DNA of 64,000 bases from an uncultured Lachnospiraceae bacterium. GTDB taxonomy: Bacteria; Bacillota; Clostridia; Lachnospirales; Lachnospiraceae. The notes under the pieces are model-generated. The model saw only the letters and a program-made list of their open reading frames with translations, ran no database searches and had not been told where the DNA came from. The stretch covers positions 310,001 through 374,000 of the forward strand of contig CANQTF010000001.1 of assembly GCA_947626745.1 (NCBI GenBank), in the 5' to 3' direction. Below, one piece after another: positions 1-7,701 of this stretch (position 1 is the first letter of the stretch; the number at the start of each line of letters is the position of its first letter). A program made the position numbers and the translations under genes.

Positions 1-486
1 CGCGATGAGGGCCGCCCTTGTCTCCTGAAGGCTCATCATCGTCTCCACCACGAGAAGATCCGCTCCCGCCTCGACCAGATAACCGATCTGTTCCTTGTAG
101 ATATCTATCAATTCCTCAAAGTCCAACCGGCCGATAGGCGCAAGCTGTTCGCCGGTCATGGTGATATCGCCCGCCACATAAGCCCTGCCCCCGACGGCCG
201 TCTTGGACAACGCCACAAGCTCCCGGTTGATCTTTCGGATATCCCCGTCAAGGCCATACTCCTTCAGCTTGATGCGGTTCGCCGTAAACGTGGGCGCATA
301 GACAATGTTACTGCCCGCCTCGACGAACGCCCGCTGCAACGATAGCAGTTCCTCTCCATGCTCCAATATCCAGCGTTCCGGGCAGACGCCGGCCGGCATA
401 CCCGCCCGCTGGAGATTCGATCCGGTCGCGCCGTCCAGAAAAATAGGATGCTCTTTGATAAGCGTCTGAAATTCCTGTCTGTTCAT
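1..486 (-). CDS. metH: Homocysteine S-methyltransferase domain, N-terminal part of a MetH-type protein (cut by window edge)
   Basis: The 162 visible residues match the start of the homocysteine-binding barrel found in cobalamin-dependent methionine synthase and related Hcy methyltransferases. Seen near the N terminus are LDGATGSNLQ and PTFTANRIKL, both typical of this barrel. The family transfers a methyl group to homocysteine to make methionine in the cytoplasm. The zinc-binding cysteines and any folate or B12 domains lie beyond the window, so a short BHMT-like enzyme cannot be excluded. The ATG at 486 follows a GGAGG about 12 bases upstream, which lies in the end of the preceding lipoprotein gene, so the two are probably cotranscribed. 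metY at 39.9-41.2 kb serves the same pathway but is far away. Confidence 0.85.
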   Translation of the reverse strand, partial: MNRQEFQTLIKEHPIFLDGATGSNLQRAGMPAGVCPERWILEHGEELLSLQRAFVEAGSNIVYAPTFTANRIKLKEYGLDGDIRKINRELVALSKTAVGGRAYVAGDITMTGEQLAPIGRLDFEELIDIYKEQIGYLVEAGADLLVVETMMSLQETRAALIA

Positions 487-487
487 C

Positions 488-1066
488 TTACTGTGTTTCC
501 TCCGGCGTAACGTCTTCTTCCGCAGCGGCATCTCCGGCTTCTTCGTTCTCCTCTTCCGTCTGATTCAGATAACCGCCGCCGAGGATCCCCTCATCCTCCG
601 TGTAGGTGATGCCTTCGCCCTCCGGGATCTCACCGTGCAGGATCATGATAATGTACTGGATGCGGAGATTGGCTCTGTCATAGTATTCTCTTGCGGCTTC
701 CGCGGTCGCTTCGTCGTATGTTTCACCCTCATACGCCTTGTGATACAGCTCCACAGCCTGCTTCATATTCTCGTCCGCCTCGTCCGCCAGGCCGTCCGCC
801 GCGGAAAACTGATCCGGCGTCTCGAGCTCGGCCATCCACGCGACCTCCTCCTGCAGCCGGTCCAGATAAGAGAGGAGCTGCTGCGTCGCGTCTTCCGCGG
901 AAGGATCTATGGCATTCATGCCGTCGTTGCAGTCCGCGATATGCTCAAAAAAAGTGTTCATGTCCTCTTGGTAAGCGTTCAGCGTCTCATCTTCCCCACA
1001 GGCCGTCACCCACAGTACACATGCGATACAGACGCACAGTATAACCGTTTTTTTTGTGATTCTCAA
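488..1066 (-). CDS. Small lipoprotein of unknown function
   Basis: A 192-residue protein with a lipoprotein signal: basic start MRITKK, hydrophobic stretch, and lipobox VTAC with Cys23 as the predicted lipidated residue. The mature part is acidic and mostly helical, and ends in a Glu-rich tail. No family recognised. I chose the TTG start at 1066 because GGGGAGG sits 7-8 bases upstream and the signal peptide then begins correctly; the upstream in-frame extension to 1138 runs into the kinase gene and has no such site. It lies between the histidine kinase and the metH-like gene with short gaps, so it is probably in their transcript and could be an accessory surface component of the kinase. That role is inference only. 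Confidence 0.75.
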   Translation of the reverse strand: MRITKKTVILCVCIACVLWVTACGEDETLNAYQEDMNTFFEHIADCNDGMNAIDPSAEDATQQLLSYLDRLQEEVAWMAELETPDQFSAADGLADEADENMKQAVELYHKAYEGETYDEATAEAAREYYDRANLRIQYIIMILHGEIPEGEGITYTEDEGILGGGYLNQTEEENEEAGDAAAEEDVTPEETQ

Positions 1067-1118
1067 TATGATTCCTCCCCTATGCTCCGCCAAGCTGCCG
1101 AAACGGCAGACAGCCGTT

Positions 1119-4070
1119 TCATACAAGCCATTTGTCAAGCGCTTCCTGCAGCTTCTCTACCTCTACGGGCTTGGCGATATGGTCGTTCATGCCCGCCTCG
1201 TGCGCTTCCCTGATATCGTCCGCAAAAGCGTTGGCAGTCATCGCCACGATCGGTATGTCCGCCGTGTCGTCACGCTGCAGCGCGCGTATCTGTCTGGCCG
1301 CTTCATAGCCGTTCATAACAGGCATCTGGATATCCATAAAGATCAGATCATAGTAATGCGGTTCATGATCCGCGACCATGCCCACGGCTTCGCCGCCGTC
1401 AGCCGCCTGTTCCACAATGACGCCGATATAGGAAAGCAGCTCCGTAGCGATCTCTCTGTTCAGTTCATTGTCCTCTGCCAGCAGGACGCGTCTGCCCTCA
1501 TGGCTGTGGCCCTCCAATCTGGATATGCCGGCCTCCTGTTCCCTGTCTTCCTGAACCAGCACGGACCTGAGCGCATACACCAGACGCGAGCGGAACAGCG
1601 GTTTCTCAATGAAGGCCCGAATGCCCGCCTCGCGCGCCTGCGCTTCGACCTCCGTCCAGTCGTATGCCGACAAGATGATGATAGGAAGCTCATCGCCGAT
1701 CCGGCTGCGGATCTCCCGCGCCGTATCGATGCCGTTTTTGCCGGGAGGCATCTTCCAGTCCAGAATGACGGCGGCATAGTCCTCTCCGGACTCATGGGCC
1801 GACACGGTCTTCTCTATCGCCTCGTCGCCGCTCAGCACCCACTCCGCCTTCATATCCATGCTTTCCAGAATATCGCATGTACTGGTGCAGGCGCTCAGGT
1901 CATCGTCGGCTACCAGAACACGCAGATCGGCCAGATCCTTCACATCATCCGCATGCGCATCCTGCAGTTTCAGGTGTACCTGCACCGTGAACACGGAGCC
2001 CTTGCCCGGCGTGCTCTCCACCTGAATATCGCCGTCCATCATGCGGACGATATTGCGCGTGATGGACATGCCAAGCCCCGTGCCCTCGATCTTGCTGTTG
2101 GCGGGATCCTGCGCTCTGGTAAAAGGATCGAAGATCGTCTTAAGGAACGCCTCATCCATACCCACGCCCGTGTCTTCACAGACGAACTCATAACAGCCCA
2201 TGCCGTAGATGCGGCTGTCGCACTCCCTGATATTGAAAGTGATGATACCGCCCTCCGGCGTAAATTTTACGGCGTTCCCGAGGATATTGACGAAGATCTG
2301 CCTAAGCCGCAGCGTGTCGCCGATCACATCCTCGTGCCGGATATCCGAGATATGCACCCGGAGCTGCTGACGCTTGCCGTTCACCTGCGCCCTGATGATC
2401 GTGACGACGCTCTCCACCATATCGGACATGGTAAAGGGCTCTTCGCTCAGCGTCACCTTGCCGCTCTCGATCTTGCTCATATCAAGCACATCGTTGATCA
2501 ACGCCAGAAGATGTCTGCTGGAGATCGTGATCTTGTTCAGGCAGTCCGTGAGGCGCTCCTGATCGTCCATATGCATCTGTGCAACGGCGGTCATACCCAT
2601 GATAGCGTTCATCGGTGTGCGGATATCGTGGGACATACGCGCAAGGAAATCCGACTTTGCGCGGTTGGCGGCCTCGGCCGCCTCGGAAGCGCTTTTGAGC
2701 GCCATGCGGATCTCGATCTCCCGCTCCTTGATCGCCGTCACGTCCTGAATGGCAAACAGCACTTGCACCGCTTTGCCTTCCTCGCGCGTCAGGCACATGA
2801 TCGACATATTTTCCCAGCGGCGGCCTCCCATATCGATCTGGTATTCATACTGCAGAAAAGGTGTGCCCTGTGTCAGCCGCTTCCGTATCGCCTCCGCGGT
2901 GAGCACGGCTGTCATCGTCCGGCCGCTGTCGTCCTCCGCGATATATTTCGGGCGCAGATGCTCCAACAGATCGCTGTACCGCCCGCGTTCCGGCGCGTCC
3001 CCCTTCTTGCCCTCCAGATACTCATAGGTATCGTTCACCAGATCCACGAGCGCAAACCGCGTAAAAAGATGCGGCACGGCGTCCGCCACTTTGGATATCT
3101 CCTGTTTCTCGGAGAGGAGCTTCCGCCGCTGCAGCCAGTTCTTGACTACGATATAAGCGATATACAGCAAAAAGGCGATAAAAAGCTTGATTTCCAGCCT
3201 GATGCCCGCGGAGTTTGCGCTCTGCGTCATCCCCTTGTTGAGGCGCGTCGGAAAACTCTGCACCAGAAAAAGATCGCCGCCTTTTAACGGCGTGACATAA
3301 GCGCTGCCCACGCCGTTTTCTCCGATATAGTTGAATTTGGCGCTTGTTCCCGTGGCGAGAGCGTTCTCCAGCTTGTCAAAATCGTCGCTGTCAAGCTTGG
3401 AGGTCTCCTGCAGCTGTCTCAGCAGATTCTCCGGCTTCTCGCCGTTGCCGGAATAACTGACTATGCTGCCGTCAGCCTCTATCAGATAAGAGCTGCCGCG
3501 CATACCGAAATAATCCACGTCGGCGAAGTGTTCCGGTATCGTCTCCTCCCGCAGGATACCGCTCAGGACGCCTATGATCTCTCCGTTATAATAAAAGGGC
3601 GTGTAGAAGATCAGCAGCGTCTCGCTGGTAATCCTTGAATGATATACGACGCACCGGCCGCTCCTGCCCTGCATGCCTTCCAGATAGTACTCCCTGTCCG
3701 ACAGATCCGCCGTCCTGCCGTCTGCCGTCAGATCCGTCCCGTCGGTCGAGATGAATTCCACATAATCGAAAAAAGACCGCTCCGTCATGTCCTGAAGCAT
3801 ATCCGCGTCCACGACGGGCTCGGTCATGATAGAGCCGTACAGATGCGCCAGTATCTCCACATTGTTGCCTGCGAGATCCAGCAGATCGTTCATGCGCGCG
3901 GCGGACTGCATCGTCGCGGACTCGATAAAACTGTCGTTCTGCTCCAGCACACGTCTGCTGTTGTCTCTTGTGAAAATAAAAAAGGAGAAAGTAATAAATG
4001 CCAGCAATGCACATAAAAATACAATCTCCCAAACAATGGTCTTTCTTTCCCGCTTGCCCGAAAACTTCAT
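1119..4070 (-). CDS. Hybrid sensor histidine kinase with two receiver domains
   Basis: A 983-residue membrane kinase. The order visible is a TM helix (about 12-33), an extracellular Cache-like sensor, a second TM (about 295-315), a PAS-like region, HisKA with MSHDIRTPMN (phosphoacceptor His near 481), and HATPase_c with N box ILGNAVKFTPEGG, EDTGVGMD and GTGLGMSI. Two receiver domains follow, with acceptor Asp near 770 (VILDWKMPPG) and near 913 (IFMDIQMPVMNG). All catalytic motifs look intact. There is no Hpt domain and no output domain, and no response regulator gene nearby, so the phosphorelay partner must be elsewhere. The ATG at 4070 follows GGGAGG; a further ATG at 4091 has no ribosome binding site. 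The ligand is unknown. Confidence 0.93.
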   Translation of the reverse strand: MKFSGKRERKTIVWEIVFLCALLAFITFSFFIFTRDNSRRVLEQNDSFIESATMQSAARMNDLLDLAGNNVEILAHLYGSIMTEPVVDADMLQDMTERSFFDYVEFISTDGTDLTADGRTADLSDREYYLEGMQGRSGRCVVYHSRITSETLLIFYTPFYYNGEIIGVLSGILREETIPEHFADVDYFGMRGSSYLIEADGSIVSYSGNGEKPENLLRQLQETSKLDSDDFDKLENALATGTSAKFNYIGENGVGSAYVTPLKGGDLFLVQSFPTRLNKGMTQSANSAGIRLEIKLFIAFLLYIAYIVVKNWLQRRKLLSEKQEISKVADAVPHLFTRFALVDLVNDTYEYLEGKKGDAPERGRYSDLLEHLRPKYIAEDDSGRTMTAVLTAEAIRKRLTQGTPFLQYEYQIDMGGRRWENMSIMCLTREEGKAVQVLFAIQDVTAIKEREIEIRMALKSASEAAEAANRAKSDFLARMSHDIRTPMNAIMGMTAVAQMHMDDQERLTDCLNKITISSRHLLALINDVLDMSKIESGKVTLSEEPFTMSDMVESVVTIIRAQVNGKRQQLRVHISDIRHEDVIGDTLRLRQIFVNILGNAVKFTPEGGIITFNIRECDSRIYGMGCYEFVCEDTGVGMDEAFLKTIFDPFTRAQDPANSKIEGTGLGMSITRNIVRMMDGDIQVESTPGKGSVFTVQVHLKLQDAHADDVKDLADLRVLVADDDLSACTSTCDILESMDMKAEWVLSGDEAIEKTVSAHESGEDYAAVILDWKMPPGKNGIDTAREIRSRIGDELPIIILSAYDWTEVEAQAREAGIRAFIEKPLFRSRLVYALRSVLVQEDREQEAGISRLEGHSHEGRRVLLAEDNELNREIATELLSYIGVIVEQAADGGEAVGMVADHEPHYYDLIFMDIQMPVMNGYEAARQIRALQRDDTADIPIVAMTANAFADDIREAHEAGMNDHIAKPVEVEKLQEALDKWLV

Positions 4071-4117
4071 AGATCCTCCCGCATCGTACATCTCTCTGCT
4101 TTATCCCATATTATAGT

Positions 4118-4146
4118 ATTGTAACATGAGAGATTTGATGTTGCAA
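4118..4146 (-). promoter_or_regulatory. Promoter of the hybrid histidine kinase gene
   Basis: On the minus strand, TTGCAA (4141-4146) and TACAAT (4118-4123) are separated by 17 bases. A second possible -10 box, TATAAT, lies a few bases downstream. The -35 box sits inside a near-perfect 18-base palindrome at 4135-4152, with one mismatched pair and the core TGTTGCAACA, which may be an operator. Confidence 0.65.
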
Positions 4147-4174
4147 CAGCAAGACAGGAATTACCGTTTTTATT

Positions 4175-4393
4175 TTATAGGCGGATATCGCAGTCCGGTT
4201 CAACCTTTCTGCACGCCTTGAGGACCTGCTTCATGACCGCCTTTTCGTCCGCGCCTTCCGCGAAATCCACCTTCATTTTCTGCGTCATAAAGCTGACCAC
4301 GGCCTCGGCAACGCCCTCTGTCTTATTGGCCGCCTCCTGCATTTTCTCAGCGCAGTTGGCGCAGTCTACTTCGATCTGATACGTCTTCGTCAT
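4175..4393 (-). CDS. Single-domain HMA metal-binding protein (metallochaperone-like)
   Basis: A 72-residue protein consisting of one heavy-metal-associated ferredoxin-like fold. The metal loop is DCANCAEKM, a CxxC of the kind found at the N terminus of Cd/Zn/Pb P-type ATPases and in small metallochaperones. Such proteins hand soft metal ions to a membrane pump. The ATG at 4393 follows a purine-rich GGGGGAAAG; the upstream extension to 4432 lacks a site. It lies about 50 bases after the ArsR-type sensor, in the same transcript. In related genomes such a gene is usually followed by the P-type ATPase, but none follows here. It could be a stand-alone chaperone or the remnant of a lost pump; the clean ends favour a stand-alone gene. 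Confidence 0.85.
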   Translation of the reverse strand: MTKTYQIEVDCANCAEKMQEAANKTEGVAEAVVSFMTQKMKVDFAEGADEKAVMKQVLKACRKVEPDCDIRL

Positions 4394-4442
4394 ACTTCTT
4401 TCCCCCGCTCCTGTTTTTCTTGTCGTCCACATATGCAGCTGC

Positions 4443-4736
4443 TCACTCTTCCACGTGCTCCATGCCCATGCTGATGATCGCGCGGACGTGTTCGTCGTCC
4501 AGCGAATAGTAGACGGATTTTCCTTCCCGTCTGAACTTCACCAGCTTGGAGGTCTTTAGGATCCTGAGCTGATGACTCACGGAGGACTGACTCAGATTTA
4601 ACAGCTTTGCGATATCGTTGACGCACAACTCGTTCTCAAACATGGAATACAGTATCTTGATTCTCGTGGAATCTCCGAACACCTTAAAAAGTTCTGCAAG
4701 ATCATACAGTATCTTATCGTCATGTTCCGCTGCCAT
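4443..4736 (-). CDS. ArsR/SmtB-family metal-sensing repressor (CzrA-type zinc site)
   Basis: A 97-residue winged-helix repressor. The recognition helix region reads NLSQSSVSHQLRILK. The C-terminal helix carries D81-x-H83-x10-H94-x2-E97, which is exactly the alpha-5 zinc site known from SmtB and CzrA. The alpha-3 region ELCVND keeps one Cys but not the ELCVCDL pair of CadC. Such proteins release DNA when zinc or cobalt binds across the dimer. The predicted ligand is therefore Zn(II) or Co(II) rather than cadmium or arsenic. The start at 4736 follows AAGGAG. Its own promoter contains a long inverted repeat at the -10 box, so autorepression is expected. It is the first gene of a two-gene unit with the HMA protein. 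Confidence 0.93.
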   Translation of the reverse strand: MAAEHDDKILYDLAELFKVFGDSTRIKILYSMFENELCVNDIAKLLNLSQSSVSHQLRILKTSKLVKFRREGKSVYYSLDDEHVRAIISMGMEHVEE

Positions 4737-4754
4737 TCGTCAGTCTCCTTTCTC

Positions 4755-4780
4755 TACATATGTTTAATTGTTCATATGTA
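4755..4780 (-). promoter_or_regulatory. Operator-like inverted repeat for the ArsR/SmtB repressor
   Basis: A 26-base imperfect palindrome whose outer arms TACATATG and CATATGTA are perfect, around an AT-rich centre with AATT in the middle. Its size and AT-rich, TGAAC-containing half match SmtB/CzrA/CadC operators. It begins at the last base of the -10 box and covers the transcription start, a normal position for a repressor. Confidence 0.75.
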
Positions 4781-4808
4781 TATTATTTCATTTATCAGGA
4801 AATGTCAA
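4780..4808 (-). promoter_or_regulatory. Promoter of the arsR-HMA unit
   Basis: A consensus -35 TTGACA (4803-4808) and a -10 TAATAT (4780-4785) are separated by exactly 17 bases on the minus strand. This is one of the strongest sigma-A promoters in the window and reads directly into the operator-like repeat. The ribosome binding site AAGGAG follows at 4745-4750. Confidence 0.8.
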
Positions 4809-4836
4809 CCGTATTTTTCAAAATCACGTATGACGG

Positions 4837-6084
4837 TCACGGCCTGATCTGTCCGTCGCCGCGTATCAGATATTTATAGGTGGTGAGTTCTTTTAGACCC
4901 ATCGGGCCCCGCGCATGCAGCTTTTGCGTGCTGATGCCTATCTCCGCGCCAAAGCCGAACTCAAATCCGTCGGTGAATCGGGTCGATGCATTGACATAGA
5001 CGCACGCCGAATCCACGCCCTGCAGGAACAGCTCCGCGTGTGCCGCGTTCTCAGTCAGTATCGCATCGGAGTGCTTCGTATTATATCGGTTGATGTGCGC
5101 CACAGCCTCCTCCACGGAGCCCACCGTCTTCATGGATACGATATAATCCAGATACTCCGTGCCGTAATCTTCCTCGGTGGCCGCGGCGGCATCGGGGATC
5201 AGCCGCTGCACGGTCCCGTCGCCGCGGATCTGCACATTTTTTTCGCGCAGGGCATCGCCAAGCGCCGGCAGGAAACGCTCCGCAATCTTCTCATGGACGA
5301 GCAGCGACTCACAGGCGTTGCACACGCCGATGCGCTGCGTCTTGGCATTGATGATGATAGAGATCGCTTTGTCCAGATCCGCGTCCTCGTCCACGTAGAT
5401 ATGGCAGTTGCCTGTACCGGTCTCGATCACAGGTATGGTGCTGTTCTCAACGACTGCACGGATCAGGCCGGCGCCCCCGCGCGGGATCAGCAGATCCACA
5501 TACTGTTTCAGCTTCATAAAGGCCGTTGTCACCGCCCTGTCATTGTCCGTGATGAGCTGCACGGCGTCCGCATCGATCTTTTCGTCCGCAAGCGTTTCCC
5601 TGACGATCTGCGTGATCGCCTCGTTGGAACAGGCCGCGTCCTTACCGCCCTTCAGGATAACGGCATTTCCCGTTTTAAAGCACAGCCCGAACGCGTCCGC
5701 CGTCACGTTGGGGCGCGCCTCATAGATAATGCCTATCACGCCCATCGGCACTCTGACTTTATCGATATGCAGCCCGTTCGGCCTGTCGAAATGCGCCATC
5801 ACCTCTCCGACGGGGTCCTCGAGCGCAGCGATCTGCATGAGTCCTTCCGCCATCGCCTTGACCCTCTCCGGCGTCAGCTTCAGACGGTCCAGCAGCGCCT
5901 CCGACATGCCGCCGCTTTGCGCGGTTTTATAATCCCTGTCATTCGCCGCAAGGATACGCTCTGTCTGCCGCACGAGCGCGTCCGCCGCCGACCGCAGCGC
6001 GCGGTCCTTATCTTCCGTACGCAGCTTCTGCAGTTCATATTTTGCCGCAGCCGCTCTCTGCCCCAGCTGTTCCAGATATTCCAT
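4837..6084 (-). CDS. proA: Gamma-glutamyl phosphate reductase (glutamate-5-semialdehyde dehydrogenase)
   Basis: A 415-residue aldehyde-dehydrogenase-fold enzyme of the usual length for ProA. It reduces gamma-glutamyl phosphate with NADPH to glutamate-5-semialdehyde, the second step of proline synthesis. The catalytic cysteine motif is visible as GVCNACESLLVH, and GVIGIIYEARPNVT is the typical ProA segment. It is the last gene of a likely operon with the COG2509 flavoprotein, proB and formyl-THF cyclo-ligase; the gap to the cyclo-ligase is about 80 bases. No clear terminator separates it from the arsR promoter that follows. Confidence 0.96.
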   Translation of the reverse strand: MEYLEQLGQRAAAAKYELQKLRTEDKDRALRSAADALVRQTERILAANDRDYKTAQSGGMSEALLDRLKLTPERVKAMAEGLMQIAALEDPVGEVMAHFDRPNGLHIDKVRVPMGVIGIIYEARPNVTADAFGLCFKTGNAVILKGGKDAACSNEAITQIVRETLADEKIDADAVQLITDNDRAVTTAFMKLKQYVDLLIPRGGAGLIRAVVENSTIPVIETGTGNCHIYVDEDADLDKAISIIINAKTQRIGVCNACESLLVHEKIAERFLPALGDALREKNVQIRGDGTVQRLIPDAAAATEEDYGTEYLDYIVSMKTVGSVEEAVAHINRYNTKHSDAILTENAAHAELFLQGVDSACVYVNASTRFTDGFEFGFGAEIGISTQKLHARGPMGLKELTTYKYLIRGDGQIRP

Positions 6085-6162
6085 AATGCACTCCGTTCCT
6101 CTCTTTTTCTCCGGCTCTCATCGCCGTGAACCGCCGATCCTGTTTTCTGCCCTGCTGACGTC

Positions 6163-6774
6163 TCAGGCTATGATATGTTTCTCCGTTACGATCCTGTCCG
6201 GCTTCCTGTCATGCGCCTCGTGCGGTATCTTCTCCAAGATCTGGCAGTCATAGGCAAGCGCCGCCACGAACAGACGGCAGCGCGGCGAAAACCCTGCCAG
6301 ATAACGGTCGTAAAAGCCGCCGCCGTAACCGATACGATGCCTTTCCCTGTCAAAAGCGGCGCCGGGCATCCACATCATCACGCGGCACGGTCTTGTCCGA
6401 TCCTCCCGTCCCGCCAGCCATTCCGGAAAAGATACGTGCGCCCTCGGCTCGGGTATGCCGCGATATCCCGCCCGCAGATCTTCCGGCGCCGTGATGCGCC
6501 AAAATTCCATATCGCGTCCCGCAACCTTCGGCGCAAACAAGAGCTTTCCGTCCTGCAGGGCGCGTCTCATCAGCCCCAGCGTATCGACCTCGCTGCGATA
6601 GCTCGCATAGGCGAGGATCACCTCCGCATCACGGTACTCCTGCATATCTATGACAGCCTGACCGATCGCCGCATCATACACCGCTTTGTCCTGCGCGGCT
6701 ATGCCGTCACGGGCCGCCAGCGCGCAGTCTCGTGCCGCTTTTTTGTCTGTAAATCCGAGTTCCCGATAAGCCAT
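6163..6774 (-). CDS. 5-formyltetrahydrofolate cyclo-ligase
   Basis: A 203-residue protein that ends with the family signature GYGGGFYDRYL. The enzyme uses ATP to turn 5-formyl-THF into 5,10-methenyl-THF, returning stored folate to the one-carbon pool. I start it at 6774 because CGGAGGAG lies just upstream; the longer in-frame extension to 6837 overlaps the end of proB. It sits between proB and proA, apparently in the same transcript, although it belongs to a different pathway. fhs and folD, its pathway relatives, are at 32-34.6 kb. Confidence 0.92.
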   Translation of the reverse strand: MAYRELGFTDKKAARDCALAARDGIAAQDKAVYDAAIGQAVIDMQEYRDAEVILAYASYRSEVDTLGLMRRALQDGKLLFAPKVAGRDMEFWRITAPEDLRAGYRGIPEPRAHVSFPEWLAGREDRTRPCRVMMWMPGAAFDRERHRIGYGGGFYDRYLAGFSPRCRLFVAALAYDCQILEKIPHEAHDRKPDRIVTEKHIIA

Positions 6775-6814
6775 CGCTCCTCCGATCACGGCCGCTTTTG
6801 GTTCCGCGGGCCGC

Positions 6815-7672
6815 TCACTCGTGCATCTGCTGCACATAAAGCGGCAGGTCGAAGCCTTCCTCTCTGTGCGCGAGGAACAGCGTGCCGATATTCTGCCCTG
6901 CCAGAATGCGGTGGATCACTTTGATGTCGGCGCTGTTGGCAATCACCATGTCAACGCCCATATTGTTGGCGATCTTCGCCGCCTGCAGCTTGGTATTCAT
7001 GCCGCCCGTGCCGGAATCGCTCCCTGTGGACGCTTTTCCCATTTCCATCAGTTCCTCCGTCAGTTCCTCCACCACTTCGATATACTTAGCGTCAGGATTC
7101 TTCCGCGGATCGTCCGTGTAGAGTCCGTCGATATCCGACAAAAGTAACAGCATGTCCGCATCGATCAGAGAAGCGACGATAGCCGACAGCGTGTCGTTGT
7201 CTCCGATCCCCAGCTCGTAGGTCGCGATCGTATCGTTCTCGTTCACGATCGGCACGACCCCCAGCTTAAAAAGTTCCATAAACGTGTTGCGCGCATTGAA
7301 GCGGTTCAGGTTGTCGATGATCGTGTTTTTCGTCATCAGGATCTGCGCCGCGATCTGGTTGTACTCTGCGAATATTTTCTGGTAAGTCATCATCAGCCGT
7401 GCCTGACCGATCGCCGCGCACGCCTGTTTCAAAGCCGTCGGGTTGTCCTCGCCGGTATCCTGCATCATAATGGCCTTCTTGCCCGCGGAGATCGCCCCCG
7501 ACGTGACCAGCACGACATCTTTGCCGCGGTTGCGAAGGTCGCATAGCTCCCGCACGAGGACATCCAGCTTCGTGTAATCCAGATCCCCGGTCTCCTTGTG
7601 CTGCAAGGAAGACGAACCGATCTTGATCACGATCCTCTTTTTATCTTTCATACTCTCTCTTATGTCTGACAT
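6815..7672 (-). CDS. proB: Glutamate 5-kinase, short form without PUA domain
   Basis: A 285-residue amino-acid-kinase-fold protein. It phosphorylates glutamate to gamma-glutamyl phosphate, the first and usually proline-inhibited step of proline synthesis. Visible family motifs are RIVIKIGSSSL near the N terminus, VLVTSGAISAGKK, VPIVNENDTI and GTGGMNTKLQAAKIA. It ends after the kinase domain; the C-terminal PUA domain of the Escherichia coli enzyme is absent, as in many Firmicutes, and this is not a truncation. The start at 7672 follows AGGAGA; an in-frame ATG at 7705 overlaps the flavoprotein gene and has no site. About 30 bases separate it from the flavoprotein. Confidence 0.95.
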   Translation of the reverse strand: MSDIRESMKDKKRIVIKIGSSSLQHKETGDLDYTKLDVLVRELCDLRNRGKDVVLVTSGAISAGKKAIMMQDTGEDNPTALKQACAAIGQARLMMTYQKIFAEYNQIAAQILMTKNTIIDNLNRFNARNTFMELFKLGVVPIVNENDTIATYELGIGDNDTLSAIVASLIDADMLLLLSDIDGLYTDDPRKNPDAKYIEVVEELTEELMEMGKASTGSDSGTGGMNTKLQAAKIANNMGVDMVIANSADIKVIHRILAGQNIGTLFLAHREEGFDLPLYVQQMHE

Positions 7673-7701
7673 GATATCTTTCTCCTGTGTTTTGATTCCG
7701 T

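Noticed and set aside
1056..3287. A 743-residue open frame on the plus strand opposite the histidine kinase
   Set aside because: It is the reverse complement of a clear kinase, is rich in His, Arg and Asp and has no domain; it results from GC-rich codon use.
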